Part shown: one piece after another, positions 46,401-59,400 of the stretch
How the letters are laid out: each line of letters opens with the position of its first letter
Numbering within the stretch: the stretch's first letter is position 1
Position numbers and translations under genes: made by a program
Source: Uloborus plumipes
Lineage: Eukaryota > Arthropoda > Arachnida > Araneae > Uloboridae
NCBI GenBank assembly: GCA_038373865.1
Contig: JAXGGA010000473.1
Span: 1-64,000 of the forward strand
Direction: 5' to 3'
DNA: 64,000 nt
The notes under the pieces: generated by a model
Database searches by the model: none
Told to the model about the DNA's origin: nothing
The model's input: only the letters and a program-made list of their open reading frames with translations

Positions 46401-49400
46401 GTTCTTTAGACAAAAAATGAATCCTTGTAATAGTTATGTAACTTGATGTCAAAGCATAATATATTTTCACGGTATTTTTCTCTATCTTTAGATTTCTGAT
46501 CAAACCGAAAAAGAATGAATTTTCAATGATTTAGGAACTCAAAAAACATTGGTATTTGACATGTAAATATAAAAGAAGAAAGTTGATACTCACATTTCTG
46601 CGCAGTTTAGATATGGTTTACAAAGCAATGCTCTCTTAACTTCAATGTTTAATGCTCCCTTAACTTAGCTTTTGATTAAAAAATAATAATTAAAAACGTA
46701 AATTCATTTTTATTCACAAAATCTTCAAAAATCCAGTAAAATATCAGAATTACAAATAATCTATATATATATAAAGATGACGAGCTTTGTACGTTTGTAA
46801 CCGCTGGCCAGAAGCCCCCACAGCACCCACAGACCTGAAACTTGGCTCAAAAATTCGAACGTATCCCAGTAAAATGCATCTCGAAAGCCAAATTTTAAAT
46901 TTCGAATTAGTTCAGGGTTCGTACTTCCTTAAAAAACCCTTAAGAAACCCTTAATTTTATCAAGCAAAATTAAGGCCCCTAAAAAACCCTTAAAAAGTCC
47001 TTAATTTTGGAAAATTTTCCTTAATTTTCAAAAGACTGTTTCAGGTTTTTTCTTTGTTTTTCCTCCTTGTATTAAAAGGAGTGTATACCTGCCAACTTGT
47101 ACGTTTTGGCCGTACAATGTAGGTTTTTGTTGCCATATTGTACGATCGTACAATAAAGGTGTAGAATCGTACGTTTTTTACAGATTTTTCATCAGTTCTA
47201 GTGTTTTTTTCCTTATAACTAAATTTAAACTACTAAGCTTCTTTAAAATTCTTCGTTACATGTGTAAATGTGCGAGGGAGAGCCTAAACTTTGTCATATT
47301 TCAGCACTGAACGCGTACCTAGCGGAAAACAGGTTCGCGTGGTGGAGACTGCAATCCTTTTGCATCGTGCAAATATTTTAATATTTGCGAAAGATTTAGG
47401 TTACATTAGCACATGCGATCTTAGGTTATCACATTTAATTATTTATTTTTTAAATTTATAATTTTTTTCCTCCTCCTTTTACATGATTACATTTTACCCG
47501 CGATTCTCGTAAAATCGCTTCTTTTGTTTGACATTTCAATCATTCATTTGCCGTTTCAATCTCCAATCTTGTCACTGTTTTAATATTTTTAATGGTTGGA
47601 AGTTATTTTGACAGATTGCAATCTCAGATTAACTTATTGCGTTTTTTTTTAATTTTTATTATTAATAAATAAATCTATTAAAAAAAAGCATCTATAGTCA
47701 TCGAAAAATTGCTTCCTGTGTTTAGATTTCAATCCGTTTGCATCTTGAAAGTGTTTTAAAAAATTGGACAGTTGGAAGCTATTTTAACATGGCTACCAAA
47801 GACTACTTTATTTTATTTCAATTATTTTTTTATTATTCATGTTTTTTTTCTTTACCAACATGCTTATATTCAACATATACTTCACAGAAAATTGTATAAC
47901 TGAAATGAATTTATTCAATTGAAAATCTAAAGAAAAGTTAAAAGGTAAATTAAATAAAAGATAACTACAGAAAAGTGATAGTGATATAATTACAATAACT
48001 TATTTAATATCTGATTTTCATCAAGAAATAGGCTCTTGTCTTAGCACGGTTTTGTAGGGAAAATTGTAAGATTTTCTAAGTAGACATGTTGGCATGTATG
48101 GAGTATCCAAGGCTCCTCTTTGCCCATTATACCCATGCTGTACAACTCCACTTTGTTATACAGCTCAGTAACTTCAACAGACGCCTAACAACTGCTGAGT
48201 TCTCTGTTTATACCTGGGTGATCAAGGAAGAGATGTATGTGTGTTGTGGAGTTTAAGTTTTGAAAGTAGCAGGATGAATAAGTGCGTTAGAAATCAATGT
48301 TAAAAATTTTAAAAAATTTTGCTGATAATCTCTGTGGTGAAGGGCAAAAGAACAGGATGTTCAGAAATTAATTAAAGCAAATGCAATTAGTAAAAGTGTC
48401 TGTGAGAAGGACACTGAACTAAATAATATTGTTCAAAAAAATGAACACAAAATAAGTTTAAAAAGTTGAGCAATTGTTGCATTATTTTTAAAGTTTTTTA
48501 TTACAATAAATGAAATGTTTTTTCTTAAGTATTTTTATTTCAAAAAATTTCATTTGTGTATAAGAACACAGTATTAAGATAATGTAAATATAATTTTTAT
48601 AAAATTTAGGATTCTATATTGCTGACTTATTGATGCAGAGATTTAAATATTTTCCTACGGGAGTCCTTCAAAAGTCCTTAATTTTTATTTTTAAAAATGA
48701 GTATGAACCCTGTAGTTATTTTTAAATTAATTAATTAGTCTCATTTTTGGTGTATCTGCCATAATTGAGGGAGAAAACCTTCCCCCGCCCCAAAACATTA
48801 TAATTCGCTGGAAAGGGGTTTTTTTTCTGAAAAAGAAAAGTTTTAGCAAGTTTCTTTCCGTTAATTAGAACAGGAGATATTAATTAATCAAATTTAATCA
48901 ATTTTCAAGGCTTAACTATGTACGCAATACTGAAACACTAGGTCCATTTTGCAGATCAGCTGCTCTTTTGTCCCTCAAGTTACTTTGTGGTTTAAATTAG
49001 AGTATAGATTTAAGCCTTGAAAATTTATTCAATTTGATTAATTAATATCTCCTGTTATTTACTTAACTTTCTGTCTTTTATATTTATTTGGCAAATTGAT
49101 TTAAACTTTAACATGACTTTAAGTGGAATTTAAAAGGTTGTGGAGCGCATTTTAACTAAAGGATATAATAATTTTACTTCAGAGGGTTGAAGTGAATTTA
49201 AATTTATTCAGTTGATTTCCTCAAAATTCGGTGTTACCGAAAATGTCAGAATGGAACTATTGTTAAAAATTTAGTGGTAGCTATTCAGTTACTCTTCGTA
49301 TTTGGCGTCGTAAAGTTTGACAAGAATCGGGAAATTTACCAAACCTCCCAGCCAGTGAAACACTACTTTCTCCAAATCAAAGAAAAAGAAAACTCCGCTC

Positions 49401-52400
49401 TGGGAAGGAACAGTAGTTGTTTGCAGTTTTAAGAATATTTTATTGCATGTTTAAAACATGTATTTAATGCCGCCATCACTAAATTTTTAATAGTTCCTTT
49501 CTGGCATTTTCGGTAACACCGCTGTGCAGTTACTCTTCGTATTTGGCGTCGTAAAGTTTGGCAACAATCGGGAAATTTACCAAACTTCCCAGCCACTGAA
49601 ATCTTGCTTATTTGATGGTCACTGTTAGATTGTAATCACTTCAAAGAGATGGTGCGAAAGACATATTTCTTGCCTTTTAATGCTCACATTAAAATCATGG
49701 AAGAATGGTTGTATCTGAGCTACCTGACACAATCAGTTCCCTATGTTAATAAATTTAGATTTGGCGACCAATTTTACATTGAAATTACGGTTAAATCGGA
49801 GAATTATATTAAATTTCAAGGGCAAAATTGCTGTGGTCATTGAGAGTTCTCGAAAATCTTGGCACTACAGTTGTGTCAAAAGTTCCATTGAAACGTAAAA
49901 ATTTCGCTAAAAATAAATAAGTTCGTCACACGCACACACACACGAAAAGAAGAAAAAGTCATTAAAACTAAAATAATCGTCCCATTGAACACTACAAACT
50001 GAAATGGCATTAAAAGTGTAATCTATCTATATTAGGATGGCCCTTAGCTATATGCCATTTTTCGAAAGTTAAAATTTTCTTGCTCTCACCCCCCATCTTG
50101 TTCCAATGAACAAAAAAACAATCTGTACCAAATTTCGTTTCATTTGGACAGTTTTTAGAGGTGCCTCAAATGAGTTGAAGTTCAATTAATCCCAGAAATC
50201 TCATGTTTTTTTTAAGATTGCAGTTTTTAATAATAATACAAAACTTTAAAGCTAAAAAATATGTTTTTTAATTACAAAACATTTCTTTAGACTCCAAAGA
50301 TAGTGAGAACAAGCAAATATTGAACATTATTGCTTACTAAGTGCGGATTTAGTGGCTGTATACGGTATCTTTTACTGTCTTCAGCACCAATTTGCAAAGC
50401 AAGTAGTTTTTCACTTTCATCTTTTGTGAGAATATTATTATATTCTTGAAATTTGAAGCCCCTTTCTGCAGCATCATTCACAGCATTTAATTTTTCAAGC
50501 TTTTCTTTTCCGCTTGTGTAATCAGGGTCATCCTTTCAAGTTGAAGGGTCTTTGCAGAGAAAATCGGAACTGATAGTAATATCGGGTGAAGAAATATTTT
50601 GTAACGGGTGTTACAATTGATGAAAATTCGTTGTTTATAAGTTAAAAATTTGAAAAAAAGTTATTTTGGTGTAGAATATATCTCTTTTGTTGGTTTTCTT
50701 CTTTTTCCTGCTCTCATCTTTATATGTTTCCAACATAACTTGCGCCATATTTCTCTCAACTGTGTGATTGGAACATTCTCGTCAAATAAAGAAAGAGCCA
50801 TAGGTTCAAGAGCTAAATACCAGAGATGATTTGAAATTTTTTTAAAAACAACCTCACTTATTTCTGGATCAATATCCTAATAATTGATTAGTTGCGGTAT
50901 CAACTGAAAATCATGATATGGGGCTTTAACTGCTTCTGCAATGAGAAACCAAGCTTGAAAATATGCTCTAGCAATAAAAACGCATTATCTTCTTAAAGAA
51001 CTCTTCTCCCTCTCAGATAACTGAAATTGATTCTGAAATAAGTAAATATTTAGTGCATAAGAATATTTTGACATCCACCTAGCGTGAGTTACAGCTCCCG
51101 GCTTACAAAATGATATCCCATTTTTAGAAATCCTGCCAAGAAAGATCATACATAGCTCTTACAGTTCTCGGTAATCACCCTGCTGTTGTTTTCGAGAAGA
51201 AAGGTGTTGATAAAAAAAATAATAATAATAAATAATAAAAAACGAGCATGATTAAGTGCACATCATCAGGCACTCCATTACTCTTCCAGTTTTATATATT
51301 TTTTTGTAGAGTTTTGTTCAGGTTTCTCTAAATGTTTTTAAAAGTTCCGAATCTGGACTAGAAGTTGCACTCATTAAAGAATCAAAGCATCCCTTTAAAA
51401 CTAACTCAAAAATATGATGACAACAAGGGAGGTACAGCAAATTGCGCCGTAATTTCCAACAAGAATCTTTTCTTTCTCTTTTTTTACCTAAAAAACTTTT
51501 ATGTTTAATTTTTGACTCTTGACCTCTGACCGGATGTGGGGTCTTCTTCGGGTGGAGGCGGTAGGAATCGAACGAGGGAATGGGAGTGATTCCAGGAACT
51601 GGACTGAGAGGGGAGCATAGTTTGATATGGCCTAAGATGTTTCTATAGAAACTCTTTTTGTATAACTCATTAAACTATCTTGCAAATAGATATACAGCGT
51701 ATGTACTTCGGATGTACGTGTGCATATTTCACTTTTTCACCCAATAAAACTCGGAACTAAAAATCCGATTCTTTTATTTTTTATATCGAAGCTGATAGCC
51801 ACCCTGAAAATGGAACAAGTACCTAGTGCTACAGCTTAACTGTAGATTTTGCATTTTTTGTCATTTTCGAGACACGTAAACTGAGCTGATGTTGTTTATG
51901 AAAAAAATTGTACCTGGGTAACTAATGGTTTAATCTTTTAAAATTTTTTTACAGAAAATGTGAAGACTTTGAGCATGTAAATAAAAAATACTACAAAAGT
52001 CTTAGTCTATATGAATTTTTTAAAAAAATTTTCCAAATTGAAAAATTTTGTCAAAAAAAGGCTTTGTCAAAATTTTAAATTTCGACATGAGGGTCGTCGT
52101 TAAAAATCATATTTTTTTTTTTACATGATCATGAATATGTACTCAAATTTATCCCAAAAATTTTTTTTTGGGTATTTGAGGGATTCTATCCCCCCCCCCC
52201 CCCTCTTATTCTGGATGAGAAAAACGTAAAACATCATAAAAATAAGCTCTTTCTCCTATTTAAAAACAGAATTGTCATCAATTACAACAAAAATTTAAAC
52301 ATGAAGTATGTTGAATATTGAACTCAAACTCATAAAAATTAATGAAGATTTTTTTTCAGTTGAAATAGTTTAAACTGGAGGAATTCTGGAAATACGATAT

Positions 52401-53323
52401 CGTGAAATTTAATTCTTCCATACAACAATTGACTCATACAGATTACCAGATTGTAGTGAGACAACTTTAAAATTAAAAGTTTAGCTTGACACTAATCCAC
52501 TGATTATACTATTTCTAGCACTTTCTGGAGCCCACCCCCCTCCGCCTATGTGTGAGAAAAAGTGTTACTGTGAGATATTGTTTCAAATACTTTTACTTCT
52601 GTACAAAGAAAAATTTATCTTTCTTTTTCTTAAAATAACATTTTAGATCACTTAAAAATTAATGACCAACTTTTTAGTAATATTATTTTAATTAAGTAAC
52701 TTACCTTTCCTTCACTCATAGCTAAGTAAGATCAAATTAGTATACATGCACATCTTTTATTCCATGAACTTTTTTTTTTATAATTTTGAAAACCAGGCCT
52801 TTATACAGATGTTTTTCTTCTGGCTTTAATGACAAGCCTAATCATATATTTGTCTCCTCTTATATAGATGTAAGTTTTTTTTAATGAAAATTCAAAAGCA
52901 AATAAATATGTACTTAGAAAAAACTACTTTTATCCAGTTTTTTTTTTTTTTTTTCAGGCTTTAATGCCTCATTCACAGTTGAAGGTCTAATAAGTAAGTG
53001 TGCTTTAAAAAGTGCAATAAATTGAAGAGATGCTATGCTTCAAAATAAAAATGACTTAAAACAAGGTACTGATATTGATAAAATGAATGCAGCAGATGGG
53101 GAGGAGGTCAAGAAAAGTAACTAATTTACACAAAAGAAGTTCTCAATCTCACTGCCATAATATAAACAACTTACTAAGTATAAACCATACAGCTTGCAGA
53201 TCAGCTGGCATGAGATGACAGCTGATCCCTTTTATGAGCTAGAAAAACACCCATAAAATTAGGGGGATGACAGGCAAATGTCATTTGTACAAATGCAAGT
53301 TTATTAGGAACCATTTATGATCA

Positions 53324-53361
<38 letters not shown>

Positions 53362-56300
53362 ATGAAAGGGATCAAGCAGTGAAAATATGAAACACTTAAG
53401 AAAATAGAACATCTTTAGGGGGAAAATAGATTGTTGCAAAGCCTTTTAATTGTAAAGTTCTTTTCATGATTCCAATCATTTTGAACTCATATTAATAATA
53501 ATAAAGCAAAGTTAAATCAAACCTTTTTTGTGTTATATCATTGGTTCAGAGTTAAATAAACAAAACCAGGTTTTAGTTTGATACTTCATTAGATGAATGA
53601 AACAAGTTCTGAGCTGCAAGTGTCTTCTTTGAATTTGTATTTCAGTCTGCCTTTTGCTTAGTTGCTTAGAGAAATCATTGCTAAACAGTGTTTTCAACTA
53701 GAACTTGTGTTTTCAACTAGATTGTGTTTTATAAAATGATTTAGTATGGATGTAGCTATATGCAGTGTCGGAAAATTAACTGCAAGCGAATGTCGTAAAT
53801 TGATTTTCACTATAATAACGCAAGTAATGACGAAGAACCTGCTCTAACTTTTAATTCAAAAAATAATCTGCAATTTGTTCTAAATGTGGATACTTTATAC
53901 CCTGGATGCTTCATTGCATGTACAGGGTGCTTCAAAAAAATGTACACACACTTTAAACTATTGTAGTTTTCCCGCTCTACAAGGCTAATGTTATATTTCT
54001 TCGCCAGGTGCCAGCATAATCGTCCCTCTATCTTATATTATCAGTTGGAATTTGTAATATCAACATGGGGGACGTACGTTTGAGTTTTGAAGAGCGTAAG
54101 CAGGTTATTAAGTGGTACTGGAAGTTTGAGAATGTAAATGAAGTTCAAAGCCGTTCGTAACCACTTAACCTAGACATTCTTTGGAATGAGATTCAAGCAG
54201 TGTGTAGAGAAATCTCATTGGACGTTTTGATACGATGTACAGAATCAGTGGTGACTCGTACTCAGAATTGTATTGATGCTGCAGGTCACCAATTTGAACA
54301 GTATTAACATTTGTTATTTATGTTTCATTTACATTGGACTTTCAGCTTTCTATTTTCCTGAAATTTAACTTTGTAGAACAGTAAATAAATTTTCTATGGA
54401 AGTTGAAACTGTGTATACATTTTTTTGAAACATCCTGTATTTATGACAATCTATGGTATTTTGGAATGGTGTCTGAAGTCGACAAAGGAGACCTTCTTGC
54501 TAAATTTTTACATCCAAGTGGACCTTTCCATTCATTTAACTGTCCTAGTTCTGTTGATATTTGTGGAATTCTATTTCCTCATGTACTCAGTGTTGTAGAA
54601 CCACCACATACAACTGGAAGGACATACACCTTTTCTAATGAATGTATGCTCTCAGTGGAAAGGGAAATGAAAAACAGGCACATGTAGAAGGAAGGAATAT
54701 AAGAATTATGAGCCGGTATTTATAATATTTTGGGTAAATTGCTTAGTTATAAATTACAATTGTATGAAAATTTCATTTTCATGCTGTCTTAAATTTTCAG
54801 TATGTGATATACAGTTCATTACGAGATAACCATAAACTAAAATAAATACAAAACCACAAAAATTGTAATTACTAACAAAAGTAAAAACTATTTATTATAG
54901 CAAAAAAAAAAATCTGAGGATAATCAAAACTATAAACATTGATCCATTAAATTTTGTAGAGCATTAACTGTCATTTTGAGAAAAAGAATGATGAATTTTT
55001 CTTTGCACAGAAGTAAAAGTAATTGCAAAAGTGTCTCACAGTAAATTTTTTTTCAAACATGGGGGGGGGGGGGGGGTGTATCCAGAAAGTGCTAGAAATA
55101 GTATAATCAGTGGATTAGTGTCAAGCTAAACTTTTAATTAATAAAGTTGTCTCACTACAATCTAGTAATCTGTCAATTGTTGTATGGAAGTCAATTGTTG
55201 TATGGAAGTATTAAATTTCATGATATTGTATTTCCAGAATTCCTCCAGTTTAAACTATTTCAACTGAAAAAAAAATCTTTAACATTAATTTTTATTAATT
55301 TGAGTTCAATATTCAATATACTTCATGTTTAAATTTTTGTTGTAATTGATGACAATTCTGTTTTTAAATAGGAGGAAGAGCTTATTTTTATGATGTTTTA
55401 CGTTTTTCTCTTCTAGAATAAGAGGGGGGGGGGGGGTAGAATCCCTCAAATACCCAAAACAATTTTTGTGGGATAAAATAGAGCACATATTCATGATCAT
55501 GTAAAAAAAAAAAATTATGATTTTTAACGACGACCCTCATGTCGAAATTTAAAATTTTGACAAAGCCTTTTTTTGACAAAAAAAATTCAAAATTTTCAAT
55601 TTTGAAATTTTTTTTTTTAAAAATCATATAGACTAAGACTATTGCAGTATTTTTTATTTACATGCTCAAAGTCTTCACATGTTCTGTAAAAAAAATTCAA
55701 AAGATTAAACCATTAGTTACCCAGGTAAAAAAAAATTTCATAAACAACATCAGCTCAGTTTACGTGTCTCGAAAATGACAAAAAATGTAAAATCGCAAAA
55801 TTTCAACAGGCTATAAAATCAAAACGCATCGAGATAGGAAGAAAAAAATTGAGGGGTTTGCTTATGACCACAAAGGAAGAAAGTATACCAAGTTTCATCA
55901 AAATCTGAGATGGTGGGTGTTAAAATCCCATTTTTGTGTTTGATTTGACGTGGAATGACCCTTTGGTAAATTCAATTTAGCTACCACCGTGCAGGTAATC
56001 TCAACTTTAAAATTTTTTGCTACTGTCATAACTATTCGAGACTGGAAGAAATTAACAAGGGTTAAACAGTCTCTGGATTCAGCTTTGACCTATTTGATAT
56101 TTGCTAGAAGTCACTTAATGCTGCATCTTTTTTTTTTTTTTTTCTGGATGCACTTTCATAATGAACTCCACTGTACTGATCGGACTAAGCTTGGATTTTG
56201 TTGTGCGAGCATTCATTTTGTTGACTTATTGTCTTGCGAGTCAAATTAGGACACTCAGAATCACCCATTCTGAAGAGCATGTAAAATATGAAGGTACAAT

Positions 56301-56399
56301 GTTTCCTCAAGACCTCTATAGGCATTGACAGTGATTTTTTTAGAGAATTTTTTTTCTCGGATTTTTTAATTAAATTTTAAAATATCACTGCTAAATCAG

Positions 56400-56432
<33 letters not shown>

Positions 56433-59400
56433 GTGCAACTACTTGGCTCCAGGTACAACATTTCTATACTATCCCTCAGAGGTATTTTTCCTCCAATCAT
56501 CCTGTTTATACTACAATTCTTTATGTAAGCTCTAATTAAGTCTTATGTTACTCTTAGTTCAAAAAAAAAAAAAAAAAAAAAGGAAAGAAAAGAAAAAAGT
56601 GTGAACTTTGCTATAATATTTGTTTTTTTTTTTAATATTGAGAAAAATTAATTTTTTTTTTAACTACTGAGTTGATTAGATTTTTTTCTTTGTTCTTCAA
56701 ATATTTAAAACAACTTTTCAGAACATTATCTATTGTAATTTTTATCTTTTCTGTTCAATTATTGTGCAGGTTTCCGATCTGATTTCTGAAATAAAACAAA
56801 CACTTGCTGAAATAATTTTTGGTTGGACTTGCCAAGGTACCCTTTCTCAAGAAGAGGTTCAGCGTTTAATCTCATTCTTATCTAAACAAACCGGCGTTAA
56901 CAGTGATGGAAGCATGGATGGAGCTACCCAAACTTCTGCTATTGCATTATTGTATGTAATGGATGTCAGTATGTTGCAAACGTGTGATGAAATGGATCGT
57001 AAGTAATTTATATTTTAGTTTAAGCGAATTGAATTAAAAAAAATAGTGAGAAAAGCCATCTAAAATCAGTAATAAGTTTTAGTCTTTGATAAATAGATAA
57101 TTTGTTAAAGGTTGACTTTAAAATAAAATAATCCCTGTTAATTCTGTATGTCAAAGCTAAATTAACGTAAGTCACTTTATCACTATTTTAAAAGGGAGCT
57201 TAAAAATGTTTGTCCGGTGCTTACAAAGATGTGCTCTTATAAATAAAAGAAGCATTTAATGGAACTAATTGGCTTTGCCCCTTTCTCGCTGCCACTCACC
57301 AACCCTTGAAGGCTGCTTCATAATCTTATTTGATTCGTAAAAATTTAAAGTCTGTTCGGAAGATTCAGATTAAAATACAAATAACTATCAGAATAAAATA
57401 ACAATCTCATTCCCCTTCTCTTAGAAGTTGAGTTCCAGTTAAGAGCTCATCATAATTAGAAAAAATGCTAAAATCCCACTCCAAACCAAACAAAAAAGCA
57501 CTTGATAAAAATGCATATTACAAAATTATTAAAAAAAAAAAAAATCAAAGTGCACCCTTCCGCCAGTTCTCTGACTAGCTTGGACCAAATTTCAGAGCTA
57601 TAGGTGCTAAGGGGTTCCTGAGCATAGCAAAATGGCAGTTTTGTAGGTTTAGAAAATCATTTTCAAATTCGTTATCTCTAGTAACATTTTGCTTTTTTGC
57701 TCTGGGCTTGAATTGAGTCTAGGACTTCCATTAAATTAAAAGCCACAGTATGCACTCCTCTCAAATATGCACTCCATTCTCCCTTTAAGCATCTTTAATG
57801 GCACCAGAACATCGAGCTACAATCTGACATATCTATTTTTCCTTTGCCATTATTTCATCGGTAAAGAGAAAAATTTTCTGCAGGTGATAAAAAAAAAAAA
57901 GATGTTGGTTCTCCTTTTTTGTTACAGGCAAGCTTTATACTGCTTTAACATTATAAAAAATTTAAACATTAAAAAAACAAAACCAAAGGGCAAGTTGCAT
58001 TTTGTGTGGTACTTGTTACATAGATTTATGTGTTTAAAATGCTTAATGTGTACAAATGTTATTTTGTAATCAGCAAAATTTTCCATCAAATTCAAATTCT
58101 TTTTGTTAACATTCCTGCTAACAACTGAAACAAATTATAACTTAATAAACAAATTAACTAAAACAAATATCATACACATAAGTTAATTTATTTAGGATTA
58201 TTAAACAGGAAAGAAAACTATAACATGTATAATTGTACCTTTGTCCTGGGGAAATAAAGGGCACTGTGTCCATTTTTAAAAATCAACATCTAGAATTTAT
58301 ATTACTCAACTTTTAATGCTCTTTTCAGAGGCATAAAAAATTAATTCCAAATTCCAATACAAACAAAATAACCAATGGAAAGCAGCATTTGCTGTCACAC
58401 TTTGCAAACTGGTTTTGAAGTAAAAGGAATTTAAACATATTTCCAGGGAACTTTTGTTTTTGTGACCTGTTTGCCTCCAAGCTAAAAAAAACTAAAAACA
58501 GCATCATTAAAAAAATTAAAAAAGAAAAAAAAAACAGCCACAAGTCTTATTTTGCTTTTTTAGCTTTGCAATTAAGTTAAGCTAACGACTAAAGCCCTAC
58601 CTAGATTTAACTTTTAATATCAGGATAAAAGATTTCAAATACACTTAGTTTGCATAAGTTTTTGTTTCTTGTTATAATTCTGATATTGTTGCTTTTTCAG
58701 CTTTATTGTCACTGATATCTTTCTCTCATGTTATATTTCAGCTATTGTTCAAAAATTTAACCTTGTGAGTGAACCTGATTTAGGTGTATCTATTCATAAG
58801 CAACTTATGGGCAACCAAGATAAGTGGCAAATGCCTGGCTTAAAATCAATATTTCAGTTCGCATGGGGAGTCACTCTTCGAACTTTGTCTCAGTTTCCTG
58901 GCAGCACCATTGGTAATTATTTTGGCATTTAAACTTTTTAGTTTATTACATAAAGGCTTTTCATGTTGAAATTATCAGTTACATTTAACCAGAAGTGTCT
59001 GTTTTATCAGTGATTGGTAAATTAATGGGATTTATACTTTCACAATGGAATTTACATTTCGCAGTTAAATTTTTCAGCTTTATGAATAAGCTGAAGAAAA
59101 ATCCACATTTCACTAAATATTTTGCTCTATACTAATTCTATAATCTGTAGTTAGGAGCTTTAGATGACAAACTAAGTCTTCCTTTTATATCTTAATTTTA
59201 TCCCTTTTATCAAAATTCTGCATTATACAAACCTTAAATCTTAGAGAAACTTTCATAAATAGCTAATTATATTTCTTTGATATTTTAAATTACTCTTGTC
59301 TCTTTAAAGTGTACCACCTAAATGCTGAAATTCTTTGCGGAGAAAGTGTTTGCTACTTGTGGAATGTGAAACTCCTCAACTGTTAAATAAGGAGCCCGAT

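Larger units (their letters stand above)
46756..49222 (-). repeat. Interspersed repeat family A, copy 2, inverted, in Nup205 intron 5
   Basis: Minus-strand relative of 24719-26593: AAAGATGACG, TAACCGCTGGCCAGAAGCCC and GGCGGATACACC-type blocks in the same order. It is split by the insertion at 46913-48712 and ends at TTCAGTTGATTTCCT, missing its GC-rich start. Confidence 0.75.

Noticed and set aside
56764..57006. 80-codon frame starting at an ATG-less context near 56764
   Set aside because: It is Nup205 exon 6 with intron sequence on either side; not a separate gene.
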